Part shown: one piece after another, positions 27,559 through 35,601 of the stretch
Layout: each line of letters starts with the position of its first letter
Position numbering within the stretch: the first letter of the stretch is position 1
NCBI GenBank assembly: GCA_000171835.1
Contig: ABHC01000013.1
Span: 40,340 to 104,339, forward strand
From: an alpha proteobacterium BAL199
GTDB lineage: Bacteria; Pseudomonadota; Alphaproteobacteria; Thalassobaculales; Thalassobaculaceae
Reading direction: 5' to 3'
Length of the DNA: 64,000 nucleotides
The notes under the pieces: model-generated
Seen by the model: the letters and a program-made list of their open reading frames with translations, nothing else
What the model was told of the DNA's origin: nothing
The model's database searches: none
Translations under genes and position numbers: made by a program

Positions 27559-28211
27559 AGCAGACCGACGGCCAGCGCGGCACCGCCGTCCGCGACGGCG
27601 TGCACGCCGCCTTCTCCACGCCGCTTCTGGTCAAGCGCTACGGCGATGACGACGGCCTGAACGCGAAACTGCTGGAACACATTCTCGCCCGAGAGGCCAA
27701 GGAAGCCACCCGCGGGATGAGCAATGTCGGTGGTTGGCATTCGCCCGCCGACCTGCTCGGGTCGTCCGATCCGGCAATCCACGAACTGCGCAAGCGCGTC
27801 GCCAACTGTATTCGAAAAGTCGTCCTCAACAACCGGTTCTCGGCATTGGCGCTTGAGCGGTCGATGCACATCTCCGCTTGGGCCAACGTCGCCCGCGACG
27901 GCGCCTACAATGCCGTCCACAACCATACGCCGGCGGTGTTCTCGGGCGTATACTACGTCAGCACCGGCGAGCCAGCGCCTGAAGACAGCCGTGAGGGGCT
28001 GATCGAGTTCATCGATCCCCGTCCGGGTCCGCACGGCGGAACGTTGCCGACCCATGCGTTCAACGCGCCGCTGATCATCGATCCGGAACCCGGCATGATG
28101 TTGGTGTTTCCCGGGTGGCTGCTGCACTACGTTCACCCCTATCGGGGAACGGCGCCGCGGGTTTCAGTCGCCTTCAATCTGTGGCTGGACCGCGACTCGA
28201 GCCGCTCCTGA
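27555..28211 (+). CDS. Putative 2OG-Fe(II) oxygenase (TIGR02466-like)
   Basis: A 218-residue protein from ATG 27555 (ATGA overlap with the cytidylyltransferase). It resembles the TIGR02466 family of putative Fe(II)/2-oxoglutarate oxygenases: SAWANVARDGAYNAVHNHTP, then FSGVYYVS, then MMLVFPGWLLHYVHPYRGTA with RVSVAFNLW at the end. The two histidine regions and the terminal arginine are where metal and 2-oxoglutarate ligands would lie. It may hydroxylate a sugar, lipid or peptide connected with the glycan. Start and family are fairly secure; substrate unknown. Confidence 0.8.
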   Translation: MKQTDGQRGTAVRDGVHAAFSTPLLVKRYGDDDGLNAKLLEHILAREAKEATRGMSNVGGWHSPADLLGSSDPAIHELRKRVANCIRKVVLNNRFSALALERSMHISAWANVARDGAYNAVHNHTPAVFSGVYYVSTGEPAPEDSREGLIEFIDPRPGPHGGTLPTHAFNAPLIIDPEPGMMLVFPGWLLHYVHPYRGTAPRVSVAFNLWLDRDSSRS

Positions 28212-28218
28212 CGCTGCC

Positions 28219-29331
28219 GTGCAGCCCCCGTATCATCCGATCCTGGTGCATGCCATCGGCTGGTTCGACGGCCGCTACGGGTACAATGTTCACACTCGCG
28301 GGCTGTTCGACGCGCTGTCACGACGTGTTCCGGTGGTCGCGACCCCAGTCTACGGAAAATCCGGCCCGATCGACGAGGACAAGGCGGCGGTCGCATCACA
28401 CTTTGCCGGTCGCTCGGTCGCAACGGTCGCCTTGATGTATGGCAGCTTGATGGGCGTACTCGACGGAGTGCTTGGCCCCAAGGTCGCCTACACCGTCTGG
28501 GAAGCGACCCGGCTGCCCGACGACTGGTTCGCTCCTCTCGCCGCGGCCGATCGGATCTGGACCGCCACCGCCTGGGGCAAGCGGGTGTTCGCGGCCAACG
28601 GCTTCGACCCCGATCGTATCGACGTGATTCCCGAAGGAGTCGACCCGGCGCTGTTCCACCCGGACGTCGCGCCGACCGAGGCGTTTGCCGCCAAGCCCTT
28701 CAAATTCCTGGCGATCGGGCGCTGGGAGCACCGCAAGGGCATGGCCGAACTGGTTCGGGCATTCGACCAGGAGTTCGGCGACCAAGACGATGCAATCCTG
28801 GTGCTTGCCGGACTGCTTGCCGGACTGTATGCCGGACGCTTGGACCTTGATCTCGGACGCGAGTTGCGTGCGTTGCGCCTGCGTCGGCCGGACCGGCTGA
28901 AGATCGTTCCGCCGGTCGACACCCACAGAACCTTCGCCGGCATCTACACGGCGTGCGACGCCTTCGTGGCCCCCGCCCGGGCCGAAGGCTGGGGGCTGCC
29001 GGTCATCGAGGCGATGGCCTGCGGATTGCCGACCATCGTGACCGGGTACAGCGGACCAACCGAGTTCATCGGCGAGCACGCTTGGCGCATCGACCATCGT
29101 CTGGTCCCGGTCGACGAGCCGTTCTTCGAGCGCGCCGACGGCGATCTCGGGTTCTGGGCGGAACCGGACTGGGCGCATCTGCGGTCTCTGATGCGCGAGA
29201 TTTTCGAGTCCCGCGCCACTGCCCGCGAGCGTGCCCGCGCTGGCTCAGAGCACGTCCGGCGCAACTTCTCCTGGGACCGCGCCGCGACGGTGGCGCAGGA
29301 GCGACTGCAGAGCCTGTTCGAATCCAGATGA
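28219..29331 (+). CDS. Glycosyltransferase, GT4-like
   Basis: A 370-residue GT-B enzyme starting with GTG 28219, seven bases after the oxygenase stop. The N-terminus is VHAIGWFDGRYGYNVHTRGL. The C-terminal domain has LAIGRWEHRKGMAELVRAF and FVAPARAEGWGLPVIEAMAC, the family 4 E-x7-E donor signature, followed by GLPTIVTGYSGPTEF. It presumably adds a sugar to the surface glycan. Length and motifs are complete. Confidence 0.88.
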   Translation: MQPPYHPILVHAIGWFDGRYGYNVHTRGLFDALSRRVPVVATPVYGKSGPIDEDKAAVASHFAGRSVATVALMYGSLMGVLDGVLGPKVAYTVWEATRLPDDWFAPLAAADRIWTATAWGKRVFAANGFDPDRIDVIPEGVDPALFHPDVAPTEAFAAKPFKFLAIGRWEHRKGMAELVRAFDQEFGDQDDAILVLAGLLAGLYAGRLDLDLGRELRALRLRRPDRLKIVPPVDTHRTFAGIYTACDAFVAPARAEGWGLPVIEAMACGLPTIVTGYSGPTEFIGEHAWRIDHRLVPVDEPFFERADGDLGFWAEPDWAHLRSLMREIFESRATARERARAGSEHVRRNFSWDRAATVAQERLQSLFESR

Positions 29332-29437
29332 CAACCGCAGGGTCGGTGCGACTGGCGTTGCGTCGAGCTTGCCCGATTGCCCAAAATCAGGTGTGTTCAA
29401 CGGCCAGTGCCTACACCAGTCGACCGACAGAGTGACG

Positions 29438-30202
29438 ATGCCGACCGCTCGCATTGCCGCCCCCTACGGGAGTTCGCCTCCTGTACCCGAAGACGCCGAT
29501 CACTCGGCGTCGCGCCTCGGCTCGATGACTCTCAACGATGCGCCATTTCCGCATGCACTCATCAGGAACTTCCTGCCGGACCAACTGTTTACGGACCTGC
29601 GCGCGGCATTTCCCGTTTCGGCCGACAGCATGGAGTCGGTGAAGCAGCGCCGAGGTGGCGATCAGTACTCGGACTCCCGGTTCTCGTACACGCTGCCGAT
29701 GCCGTTTGACCTCAACGCCGCGACACTGGCCGAGCCGATCCTCCGATTGCAGCGCCTGCTGTGTTCGGAGCGCATTGTTGCCGCGATGTTGCGGGCATTT
29801 GCCGGCACCGTGAACCCCAGCCTGGCGCGTCACTACAAACGCTCCGGACAACCGCATCTTGGCATCGGCATGGCGGTTGAGCTGATTTACGACCGGTCAG
29901 GCTTCGAACTGGTTCCGCACACCGACGGCGCACGCAAGCTGGTCACTGGCCTGTTGTATGTTGCCGATCCCGACGATCCGATCGTCCTCGGCACCCAGTT
30001 GTATGCGCCCCGCCAGCCGGGTGTAAGCAGCGACGGACAGGCGCCGGTTGCGAAGGACTTGCTTCAGCCGGTAGCACGCGCGCCCTATGAGCCGAACCTG
30101 TTCCTGTGCTTCGGACGTTCGGACCAATCGTTCCACGGCGTCGAGGCCACCACCTCGGACCGGCCTCGGCGGCTGGTCCAGTACTCGATCTTCATCGCGT
30201 GA
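29438..30202 (+). CDS. 2OG-Fe(II) oxygenase superfamily protein
   Basis: A 254-residue protein if started at ATG 29438 (MPTARIAAPYGSSPP); an in-frame GTG at 29432 is a close alternative, and the longer frame overlaps the preceding gene. From FPHALIRNFLPDQLF onward it reads as a prolyl-hydroxylase-type double-stranded beta-helix: an HTD triad in FELVPHTDGARKLVTGLLY, and the distal histidine in FGRSDQSFHGVEA with arginines in RPRRLVQYS. These fit an Fe(II) 2-His-1-Asp site and a 2-oxoglutarate-binding arginine. The substrate may be a glycan or lipid intermediate of this locus; this is inference. Confidence 0.75.
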   Translation: MPTARIAAPYGSSPPVPEDADHSASRLGSMTLNDAPFPHALIRNFLPDQLFTDLRAAFPVSADSMESVKQRRGGDQYSDSRFSYTLPMPFDLNAATLAEPILRLQRLLCSERIVAAMLRAFAGTVNPSLARHYKRSGQPHLGIGMAVELIYDRSGFELVPHTDGARKLVTGLLYVADPDDPIVLGTQLYAPRQPGVSSDGQAPVAKDLLQPVARAPYEPNLFLCFGRSDQSFHGVEATTSDRPRRLVQYSIFIA

Positions 30203-30214
30203 CGTTTCGGACGA

Positions 30215-30997
30215 TCAGGGCCGGGTGAAGATGATGTTGCCGGTGTGCTTGACCCCGGTGGTCTTGGCGTACACCGCCTTCTCAAGCGCCTCGTCCTTGG
30301 CGAATCCGTAATCGACCAGTTGATCGACCACCGCCTTGTGGTCAGGCTCCATGATCGACAGCTCGATCAGAACGCTCTTCAGCCGTTCGTCGGACAGCAG
30401 GCGGGATGCCCCGCGCACAATTGCTGGCTCGATCCCGTCGACGTCGATCTTCACGTGCGACGGGCAGGGCAGGCCCGCCTCGTAGACTAGGTGGTCGAGC
30501 GTGGTGGTCACGATGCCCTGTGCAACGCCGGCCTTGTGCGCTGTGCCGACCTGATGGCCGCTGGCGCCGCTTGTGATCTGCAACATGCGCAGCGTGTCGA
30601 ACCCGATCTTGTCCGATATCCCGGTGCAGAACGCCCGGCACCGTTCGGTCAATTGGTTGGCGCGCAGGTTGGCGTTGAGAGTTGCATAGTTGCTCGACTC
30701 TGGCTCGAACGCATAGACTGTCGCGCCTCGGGTCAACCCGGCCCACAGCGTGTACAGGCCGATATTCGCGCCGACATCGAACAGGATGCCGCCCTCAGGG
30801 ATGCCAGCGATCCACTTGATGGTCTCGGGCTCCTTGTCGAAGTAGCTCAGCGCCCGTAACACGCAGAATTCCGACGGCGTCACCAGATTGACCACGTTCG
30901 GGCCGTTGTGAATTCTCATCACCGGGAGCGACTTCTCGTAGCTCTGCGCGCGCTTGTACGCCGCCAGCTTGCGCGGATCGTCGCTGATGCCGTTCAT
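30215..30997 (-). CDS. FkbM family SAM-dependent methyltransferase
   Basis: A 260-residue methyltransferase with SAM motif ILFDVGANIGLYTLWAG (about residues 71-87), the acidic ribose position in VYAFEPESSNYATL, and the FkbM hallmark HVKIDVDGIEPAIVRGA (about 190-206). It is transcribed toward the plus-strand operon (12-bp gap to the oxygenase stop) and overlaps the sulfotransferase gene by four bases. It probably O-methylates a glycan residue. It is not closely similar by eye to the other FkbM protein in the window. Confidence 0.87.
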   Translation of the reverse strand: MNGISDDPRKLAAYKRAQSYEKSLPVMRIHNGPNVVNLVTPSEFCVLRALSYFDKEPETIKWIAGIPEGGILFDVGANIGLYTLWAGLTRGATVYAFEPESSNYATLNANLRANQLTERCRAFCTGISDKIGFDTLRMLQITSGASGHQVGTAHKAGVAQGIVTTTLDHLVYEAGLPCPSHVKIDVDGIEPAIVRGASRLLSDERLKSVLIELSIMEPDHKAVVDQLVDYGFAKDEALEKAVYAKTTGVKHTGNIIFTRP

Positions 30998-31878
30998 GCC
31001 GCACCAGCGTGCGTGGTGGCGCGGGCGTAGCCGAGTTCGTCCATCAGCGGACCGGCGACCGCCTCGAATGCTTCCACTTCAGCCTCGCTCAACGTATCTG
31101 CCCACCCGCCAACCTCGCCCCGCCGGTAGTGTGACGCAGCGTCCACCTGGCCACGCTGCCGGCCGCCGGACAGCGCCTCGAAACTGGCCGAGTCGAGCGC
31201 GGCACGCACTGTCTCCGGTGCGCTATCGGCCCCGACGAATTCGAACAGCCGCGCCGCTTCAATCTCCGGATCGGCGTGCATCGCCTCGTAGCGCACCTCA
31301 TGGTACGCCCGACCCTTGCCCGCGGCCTTCGCCGCCCGGATCCGGTTCGTCCACCCTTCGGCATAGGCACGCATGTAGTCGACCCGGCTCATGTCACTCG
31401 GCAGCTTCGACCGAAACCGAATGAACGCCGACAACGCGCCATCCCGCCCGTCACGGATGACGTTGATGAATCGCGCCGCCGGGAAGATCGCCCAGATCTC
31501 CTTCATATGCATGATGTTATCAGGCGTCTTCTCACCAACAGCCGCAAGATCGGTCGCGGATCGGCCATCCAGGTTCTCATGGACGAGTGCAGCGAACGCC
31601 ATCTGCACCATCGGACCCAGTTGCCGTCCCTGCGGGCCGCGCACGGTCGGCGCCCAGGTATCCCGTCCCTCGGCCCGGCGTTTGCGATACCCGGCAGCGG
31701 CCGACACCAGCGTTGGCACCATGTCGTTCATGAAGTGCGACTCGCCCATGCACATGACCCGCGGATGGGCGTTCAGGAGTTGCTGCACCCAGGTCGTACC
31801 GGACCGTGGCAGCCCACCGACGAAAAACACCGGCAGCGCCCCGATCGCCCGCCACTCTGCGTTCCAATTCCGAATCAT
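30994..31878 (-). CDS. PAPS-dependent sulfotransferase
   Basis: A 294-residue cytoplasmic sulfotransferase. The 5'-phosphosulfate loop is VGGLPRSGTTWVQQLLNAHP (about residues 20-39), and the 3'-phosphate motif region is FINVIRDGRDGALSAF (about 137-152). Together these bind the PAPS donor. Coupled by ATGA to the FkbM methyltransferase, it points to a sulfated, methylated surface glycan. PAPS synthesis genes are not in the window. Substrate specificity is not readable. Confidence 0.9.
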   Translation of the reverse strand: MIRNWNAEWRAIGALPVFFVGGLPRSGTTWVQQLLNAHPRVMCMGESHFMNDMVPTLVSAAAGYRKRRAEGRDTWAPTVRGPQGRQLGPMVQMAFAALVHENLDGRSATDLAAVGEKTPDNIMHMKEIWAIFPAARFINVIRDGRDGALSAFIRFRSKLPSDMSRVDYMRAYAEGWTNRIRAAKAAGKGRAYHEVRYEAMHADPEIEAARLFEFVGADSAPETVRAALDSASFEALSGGRQRGQVDAASHYRRGEVGGWADTLSEAEVEAFEAVAGPLMDELGYARATTHAGAA

Positions 31879-32097
31879 CCAGTCCCTCCGAAGCCAGACC
31901 CGAAGCCCGACCTGCGCCGTCTGTCTACGTGCGACCGGACGGCAGGGGCAAGCGCAATGCGCTCATCGGCCTTGATTGCACAGCGGAAAACTCGGCACGA
32001 CCGGCATCGGGAACCGGTGACCCGTTACCGCGTTTTGTGTGTGCAGGCCCGATTGCGGAAGCGTGAACTGGGCCCCAACGTTTTCAGGAGGCGAACC

Positions 32098-32322
32098 GTG
32101 AAACGATTGATGATTCCCGTAGCTCTGGCCGGTGTGCTGACGCTTGGCGCATGCTCGGGCATGAACGATACCCAGCAGCGCACCCTGTCGGGCGGCGCCA
32201 TCGGTGCCGGTGTCGGCGGCGTGGCCGGCGCCTTGACCGGCGGTTGTGTCTCCTGTGGCGCGGTGATCGGCGGTGCGGTCGGCGCCGCTGGCGGTTACAT
32301 CTACGATCAGACGAAGAAGTAG
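32098..32322 (+). CDS. Small glycine-zipper lipoprotein
   Basis: A 74-residue protein starting with GTG 32098, six bases after a perfect AGGAGG. A Lys/Arg-led hydrophobic signal ends in LTLGAC, a lipobox (cysteine at about residue 19), predicting lipid attachment and outer-membrane sorting. The mature part, GGAIGAGVGGVAGALTGG and GGAVGAAGGY, is a glycine-zipper domain like that of Rickettsia 17-kDa antigen/OsmB-type proteins. A second cysteine pair (CVSC) sits in the zipper. The gene has its own terminator, so it is probably monocistronic. Function unknown. Confidence 0.85.
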   Translation: MKRLMIPVALAGVLTLGACSGMNDTQQRTLSGGAIGAGVGGVAGALTGGCVSCGAVIGGAVGAAGGYIYDQTKK

Positions 32323-32361
32323 CCGATCGTTTCCTTCTTCATTCCCCGAACCTCCCAACTT

Positions 32362-32390
32362 TAGCCCGCCATCTGGCGGGCTACTTTTTT
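32362..32390 (+). terminator. Rho-independent terminator after lipoprotein gene
   Basis: A 9-bp perfect stem, TAGCCCGCC (32362-32370) with GGCGGGCTA (32375-32383), and a 4-base loop, followed by C and six T (32385-32390). It lies 39 bp after the lipoprotein stop codon. Confidence 0.93.
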
Positions 32391-32441
32391 GAGGGGAGGG
32401 TTTAGGCCTCTCGAGCCGGTCGGTCGGGCCGACCGCCCCTA

Positions 32442-32912
32442 TCAATTGGCAGGAGCGTTTCGCAGGACCACCAGGCCGGACAGCACCATGGCAACGGCCT
32501 CGTCATCGTCCGAGAGCGGCAGTCGAAGAATGTCGTACTCCCAGATTCGATCGTCGATTTTGCCCACCCGGTGAGCGACCTTCGGCATTCTCGACGTCAC
32601 AACCGCGTCGAATTCGTCCGCCATCAATTTGGACATTTCGGACATGGGAAAGTCCGACAGCCTTCGGCCCGTCATGTTGGTTCGGAAGAAGTTGACGATC
32701 TCGGTTCCGTCGAGACGCCAGCGATATCCACCATCCGGCAGCACCTCGACCAAGGTGAGCCGGCCCAGAATCCAGCCCATCTCCAAGGGATCGATGTCTG
32801 CGCGGGCCGGCATCCCGCGCGACCCCCGTTTCGACGCCCAATATTCGTAAAGCCTCGCCAGATCATCGTGCAGAACAGGCGTCTCAGCGGTCCAGTGAGA
32901 TCCATCACTCAT
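32442..32912 (-). CDS. PAS_5-type domain protein
   Basis: A 156-residue soluble protein from ATG 32912; the longer open frame has an Arg/Pro-rich N-terminus unlike protein. It matches the alphaproteobacterial PAS_5 family: a tryptophan-containing N-terminus, RGMPARADIDPLEMGWILGR, YRWRLDGTEIVNFF, then NMTGRRLSDF. The family is a single PAS-like sensor or ligand-binding fold, often alone. It sits between the lipoprotein terminator and the PRC-barrel terminator and seems independently transcribed. Ligand unknown. Confidence 0.8.
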   Translation of the reverse strand: MSDGSHWTAETPVLHDDLARLYEYWASKRGSRGMPARADIDPLEMGWILGRLTLVEVLPDGGYRWRLDGTEIVNFFRTNMTGRRLSDFPMSEMSKLMADEFDAVVTSRMPKVAHRVGKIDDRIWEYDILRLPLSDDDEAVAMVLSGLVVLRNAPAN

Positions 32913-33040
32913 ACCGGCACCCCGCAGTCGGACGCATCTCGTCGGATATCGAACCGAGGCGTCCTGCACTAGAAGTAACGGAACCGGAGGGTCTCCGAAA
33001 GGCCGGACGCCACCTGCGCAGTCGCCCGGGCCCGGCAAAA

Positions 33041-33077
33041 AGATAAGGTCCGCCCGCCAATCGCAGGCGGGCGGACC
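33041..33077 (-). terminator. Rho-independent terminator of PRC-barrel gene
   Basis: A 12-bp perfect stem, GGTCCGCCCGCC (33047-33058) with GGCGGGCGGACC (33066-33077), and a 7-base loop, 22 bp past the PRC-barrel stop. On the minus strand a T-rich tail (TTATCTTTTT) follows. Confidence 0.9.
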
Positions 33078-33099
33078 TCTATTCGAATGATGCTTCGGC

Positions 33100-33999
33100 T
33101 CAGCCGCCTGGCGTCAGGCGCATGGCGTCGCGATTGGTCCCGTACACCGATGCGTCATAGGTAATCGCCGCCTCGAGCTGCTGCTGTGTATACGGGGTGG
33201 CAACATGAAGCTTGCCGGAAGTGTCCTGATACACATCGAGCCGATCGAGGCCGAGAGCGACCGGCTTCGCGCCAAGGCCGAGAAAGCCGCCCACATCGAC
33301 GATTGCCGCATCCATACGACCATCCGCTGCCGCGACAGTCTCGCCGACCACACCGACCTCGTTCCACGACCGGTCATAGACCTTGGCGCCAACCATCTGT
33401 GCAACGCTGATCGAGCCTGCCGCAACCTTTGTCTTGTCGGTGAGAAAGGCAGCCTTGCCCGCGGGCTTATCACCGCTCACCAAGGCGGTAGCCTTGTCCG
33501 TCAGGCCCTTGGTCGTCGAACTGATCGCAGCGCCGACCGCAGCCGCACCGGCACCCGCTTGCGCGCCCAAGCTGGCGCTGGCCGCCTTGCCGTCATATGT
33601 CGGTGCTGCTTCAATCTCCTGCTTGGTCAGCGCGGAGACCAGCCTGACGCCGTCCCCGGTCTTCTGCATGGTCAGACGCTTGAAGTCGATCGCCACCTCC
33701 TTCTCGCCGATCCCGATGAAACCACCGGCCCCGACGATCACGGCGCGGACCGCACCGTCTTCGCCGATCACCACATCATTGATGTTGCCGATCGCCTGAG
33801 CGTCGGCAGCGGCGGAGGTGTAGACCGTCTTGCCCACAAGGTTCGACGCCAGGTAGCCGCTGGCATTGGCATTGTTGATCGTCGTCACGCTGGTCACCCC
33901 GACCGAAGCGCCTGCGGCCGAGGCAGAGCTCGCGGCGGCGACGACCATCGGGCCTGCCATCAACGCGGCCAACGCGGTCGTTGCAAGTAGCTTGCGCAT
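33100..33999 (-). CDS. Exported protein with two PRC-barrel domains
   Basis: A 299-residue protein starting at ATG 33999, five bases after GGAGG. A typical signal peptide (MRKLLATTALAALMAGPMVV, ending near ASA) sends it to the periplasm. Two PRC-barrel-like units follow: about residues 55-125 (GKTVYTSAAADAQAIGNIND, VVIGEDGAVRAVIVGAGGFI) and about 205-275 (GAKVYDRSWNEVGVVGETV, DAAIVDVGGFLGLGAKPVAL). An Ala-rich linker joins them. Exported PRC-barrel proteins are common in alphaproteobacteria, with no firm function. Strong own terminator; monocistronic. Confidence 0.85.
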   Translation of the reverse strand: MRKLLATTALAALMAGPMVVAAASSASAAGASVGVTSVTTINNANASGYLASNLVGKTVYTSAAADAQAIGNINDVVIGEDGAVRAVIVGAGGFIGIGEKEVAIDFKRLTMQKTGDGVRLVSALTKQEIEAAPTYDGKAASASLGAQAGAGAAAVGAAISSTTKGLTDKATALVSGDKPAGKAAFLTDKTKVAAGSISVAQMVGAKVYDRSWNEVGVVGETVAAADGRMDAAIVDVGGFLGLGAKPVALGLDRLDVYQDTSGKLHVATPYTQQQLEAAITYDASVYGTNRDAMRLTPGG

Positions 34000-34104
34000 T
34001 AATCCCTCCAAGGATTGAAAATTTCACCACCCCCGTGATCTAACAACGGGGTCTCACAACAATCGTTCCCAGTCGCATCAAATTTTATTGTTTCAACAAT
34101 ACAT

Positions 34105-34148
34105 CACAATAAAACGCGTACAGGCCCGCCAAATATCGGCGGGCCTGT
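34105..34148 (-). terminator. Rho-independent terminator of OmpA-like gene
   Basis: An 11-bp perfect stem, ACAGGCCCGCC (34120-34130) with GGCGGGCCTGT (34138-34148), and a 7-base loop, followed on the minus strand by ACGCGTTTTATTGTG. It lies 24 bp beyond the OmpA-family stop codon. Confidence 0.85.
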
Positions 34149-34172
34149 GATCTCTATCAAATTACACGATCA

Positions 34173-35114
34173 TTATTTCTTCGGAAGAGCCGATGTTTGT
34201 TTCACCGTCACTTCTTTCTTGGTTTGACCAGTCGCGATGATCACGACGCGGCGGTTCTGCTGTTCCTTAACGCCGTCGCCGGTCGCCACAGCCAAATCGT
34301 TCTCACCCTTGGCCAGAAGCTGAAGATCCTTGACCTCACCGACGGTCATGCCCTGCTGGCGCAGATCGGTACGCACGTTCTCGGCGCGGCGACGCGACAG
34401 CTCGGCATTGTAGTCATTCGGGCCGGACGTATCGGTGTGCCCTTCGATGTACAGGGTCACCGGACCAATCGCTTTCATCTCGGCCAGAAACTTGTCGAGC
34501 GCGGCCTGCTGATCCGGCCGGATCGTGTCTTTGTCCCAGTCGAAGTAGACCGTGTTGCGGGCGACTTCCTGCTGGACCGTTTCATAGGTCACGTTCGTCG
34601 GCTGCATAGCGGCCTTCAGAGCCTCCATCGCCATCAGATAAGCGGTCTGGCAGGCTGCGATGTGGTCAAACTGGTGACCTTCCTCCTGCTGCTCGGCCCA
34701 GCAATCGAACTTGGCCTGGGCAACCCCCGCCTCGACCGGAGCGATCGTCCGGCCAGTCTGCAGCGTGCTCACAAGATCGGCACGAGCAGCTTCCAGTTCG
34801 GCCAGCTTCGTCGGGTTCGCGATGTTCCGATTGGCCAGTTCGACCGGCATCGGAGTGTCACCAGCACCGGCACGCAGGCTCTTCGTAGCGAAGAACTCCG
34901 CATCGGGCCAGTCTTCCATCTCGTCGGCCTCGAACAGGGACAGGTCCCGGTATTCGCGTGCCAACGTCTGCTCGAAGCTGTCGCCGGATGGGTTCGTCAC
35001 CCGTACCCGCTCGACGTCCGGAAACAACGGGAACAGGGTGGCCGCCTGGGCACCGCCGGCAAAAGCGCCGATGGCCAGGGTTACCGGCAGGGCGTAAAGA
35101 AGTGTCTTGCGCAT
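34173..35114 (-). CDS. OmpA-family outer membrane/peptidoglycan-associated protein
   Basis: A 313-residue exported protein. The signal peptide (MRKTLLYALPVTLAIGAFAG, ending AQA) is followed by an about 150-residue region of unknown fold. The C-terminal OmpA domain (about residues 190-300) has VYFDWDKDTIRPD, LYIEGHTDTSGPNDYNAELS and RRRAENVRTDL, the peptidoglycan-binding signature. No N-terminal beta-barrel is evident, so it is probably periplasmic and wall-bound. AAAGGACTGACG precedes the ATG, and a dedicated terminator follows. Confidence 0.92.
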   Translation of the reverse strand: MRKTLLYALPVTLAIGAFAGGAQAATLFPLFPDVERVRVTNPSGDSFEQTLAREYRDLSLFEADEMEDWPDAEFFATKSLRAGAGDTPMPVELANRNIANPTKLAELEAARADLVSTLQTGRTIAPVEAGVAQAKFDCWAEQQEEGHQFDHIAACQTAYLMAMEALKAAMQPTNVTYETVQQEVARNTVYFDWDKDTIRPDQQAALDKFLAEMKAIGPVTLYIEGHTDTSGPNDYNAELSRRRAENVRTDLRQQGMTVGEVKDLQLLAKGENDLAVATGDGVKEQQNRRVVIIATGQTKKEVTVKQTSALPKK

Positions 35115-35161
35115 CGTCAGTCCTTTCGAATGTGTCGATCATCAAAGCCGGGCTCAGGCAC

Positions 35162-35371
35162 TCAGCGCATGCGGCTCCTGGCAGTCAGCAGAATGCCGAC
35201 GCACAGTGCCGCGGCACCTCCGGCGAGTTGCCAGATCGTGCGATCCGGGTAGCTGCCGGTGAGCGCCTCAGAGAGCTGCCCTAGGGGCGCCTCCGTTGCG
35301 TTCAGCCCGAAACCGACAAGGACGGCCCCGGCCGCGACGAGAGCGATTCCGACAAGTAGTTGGGGGTTCAT
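35162..35371 (-). CDS. Small two-helix membrane protein, DUF3185-like
   Basis: A 69-residue protein with two hydrophobic segments (about residues 5-25, LLVGIALVAAGAVLVGFGLN, and about 46-64, IWQLAGGAAALCVGILL). Between them, ALTGSYPDRTIWQLAGG is typical of the DUF3185 family, inner-membrane proteins of unknown function. GGGGAGGA precedes the ATG. It lies 47 bp upstream of the OmpA gene on the same strand and may be co-transcribed with it. Confidence 0.8.
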   Translation of the reverse strand: MNPQLLVGIALVAAGAVLVGFGLNATEAPLGQLSEALTGSYPDRTIWQLAGGAAALCVGILLTARSRMR

Positions 35372-35601
35372 CCAAAATCCTCCCCTGGAAGTCTTGCCGA
35401 CCTCGGTCGGGCGGTTCGCCCCCCGTCCGGGTCATGGCATCAACGGCGCAGACACACAGCGGTTCCACAGCCGGTCACAGCGAACGCGCAAGGCACTCGA
35501 ATACCGTCGAGCGTCGAGATGCCCCATTGACTAAGCAGGCTCGGATCGAGAACCCTGCACCCGGCTTCTGCCCTCTTCCGCACCGCAACAACGGCTTCCC
35601 G

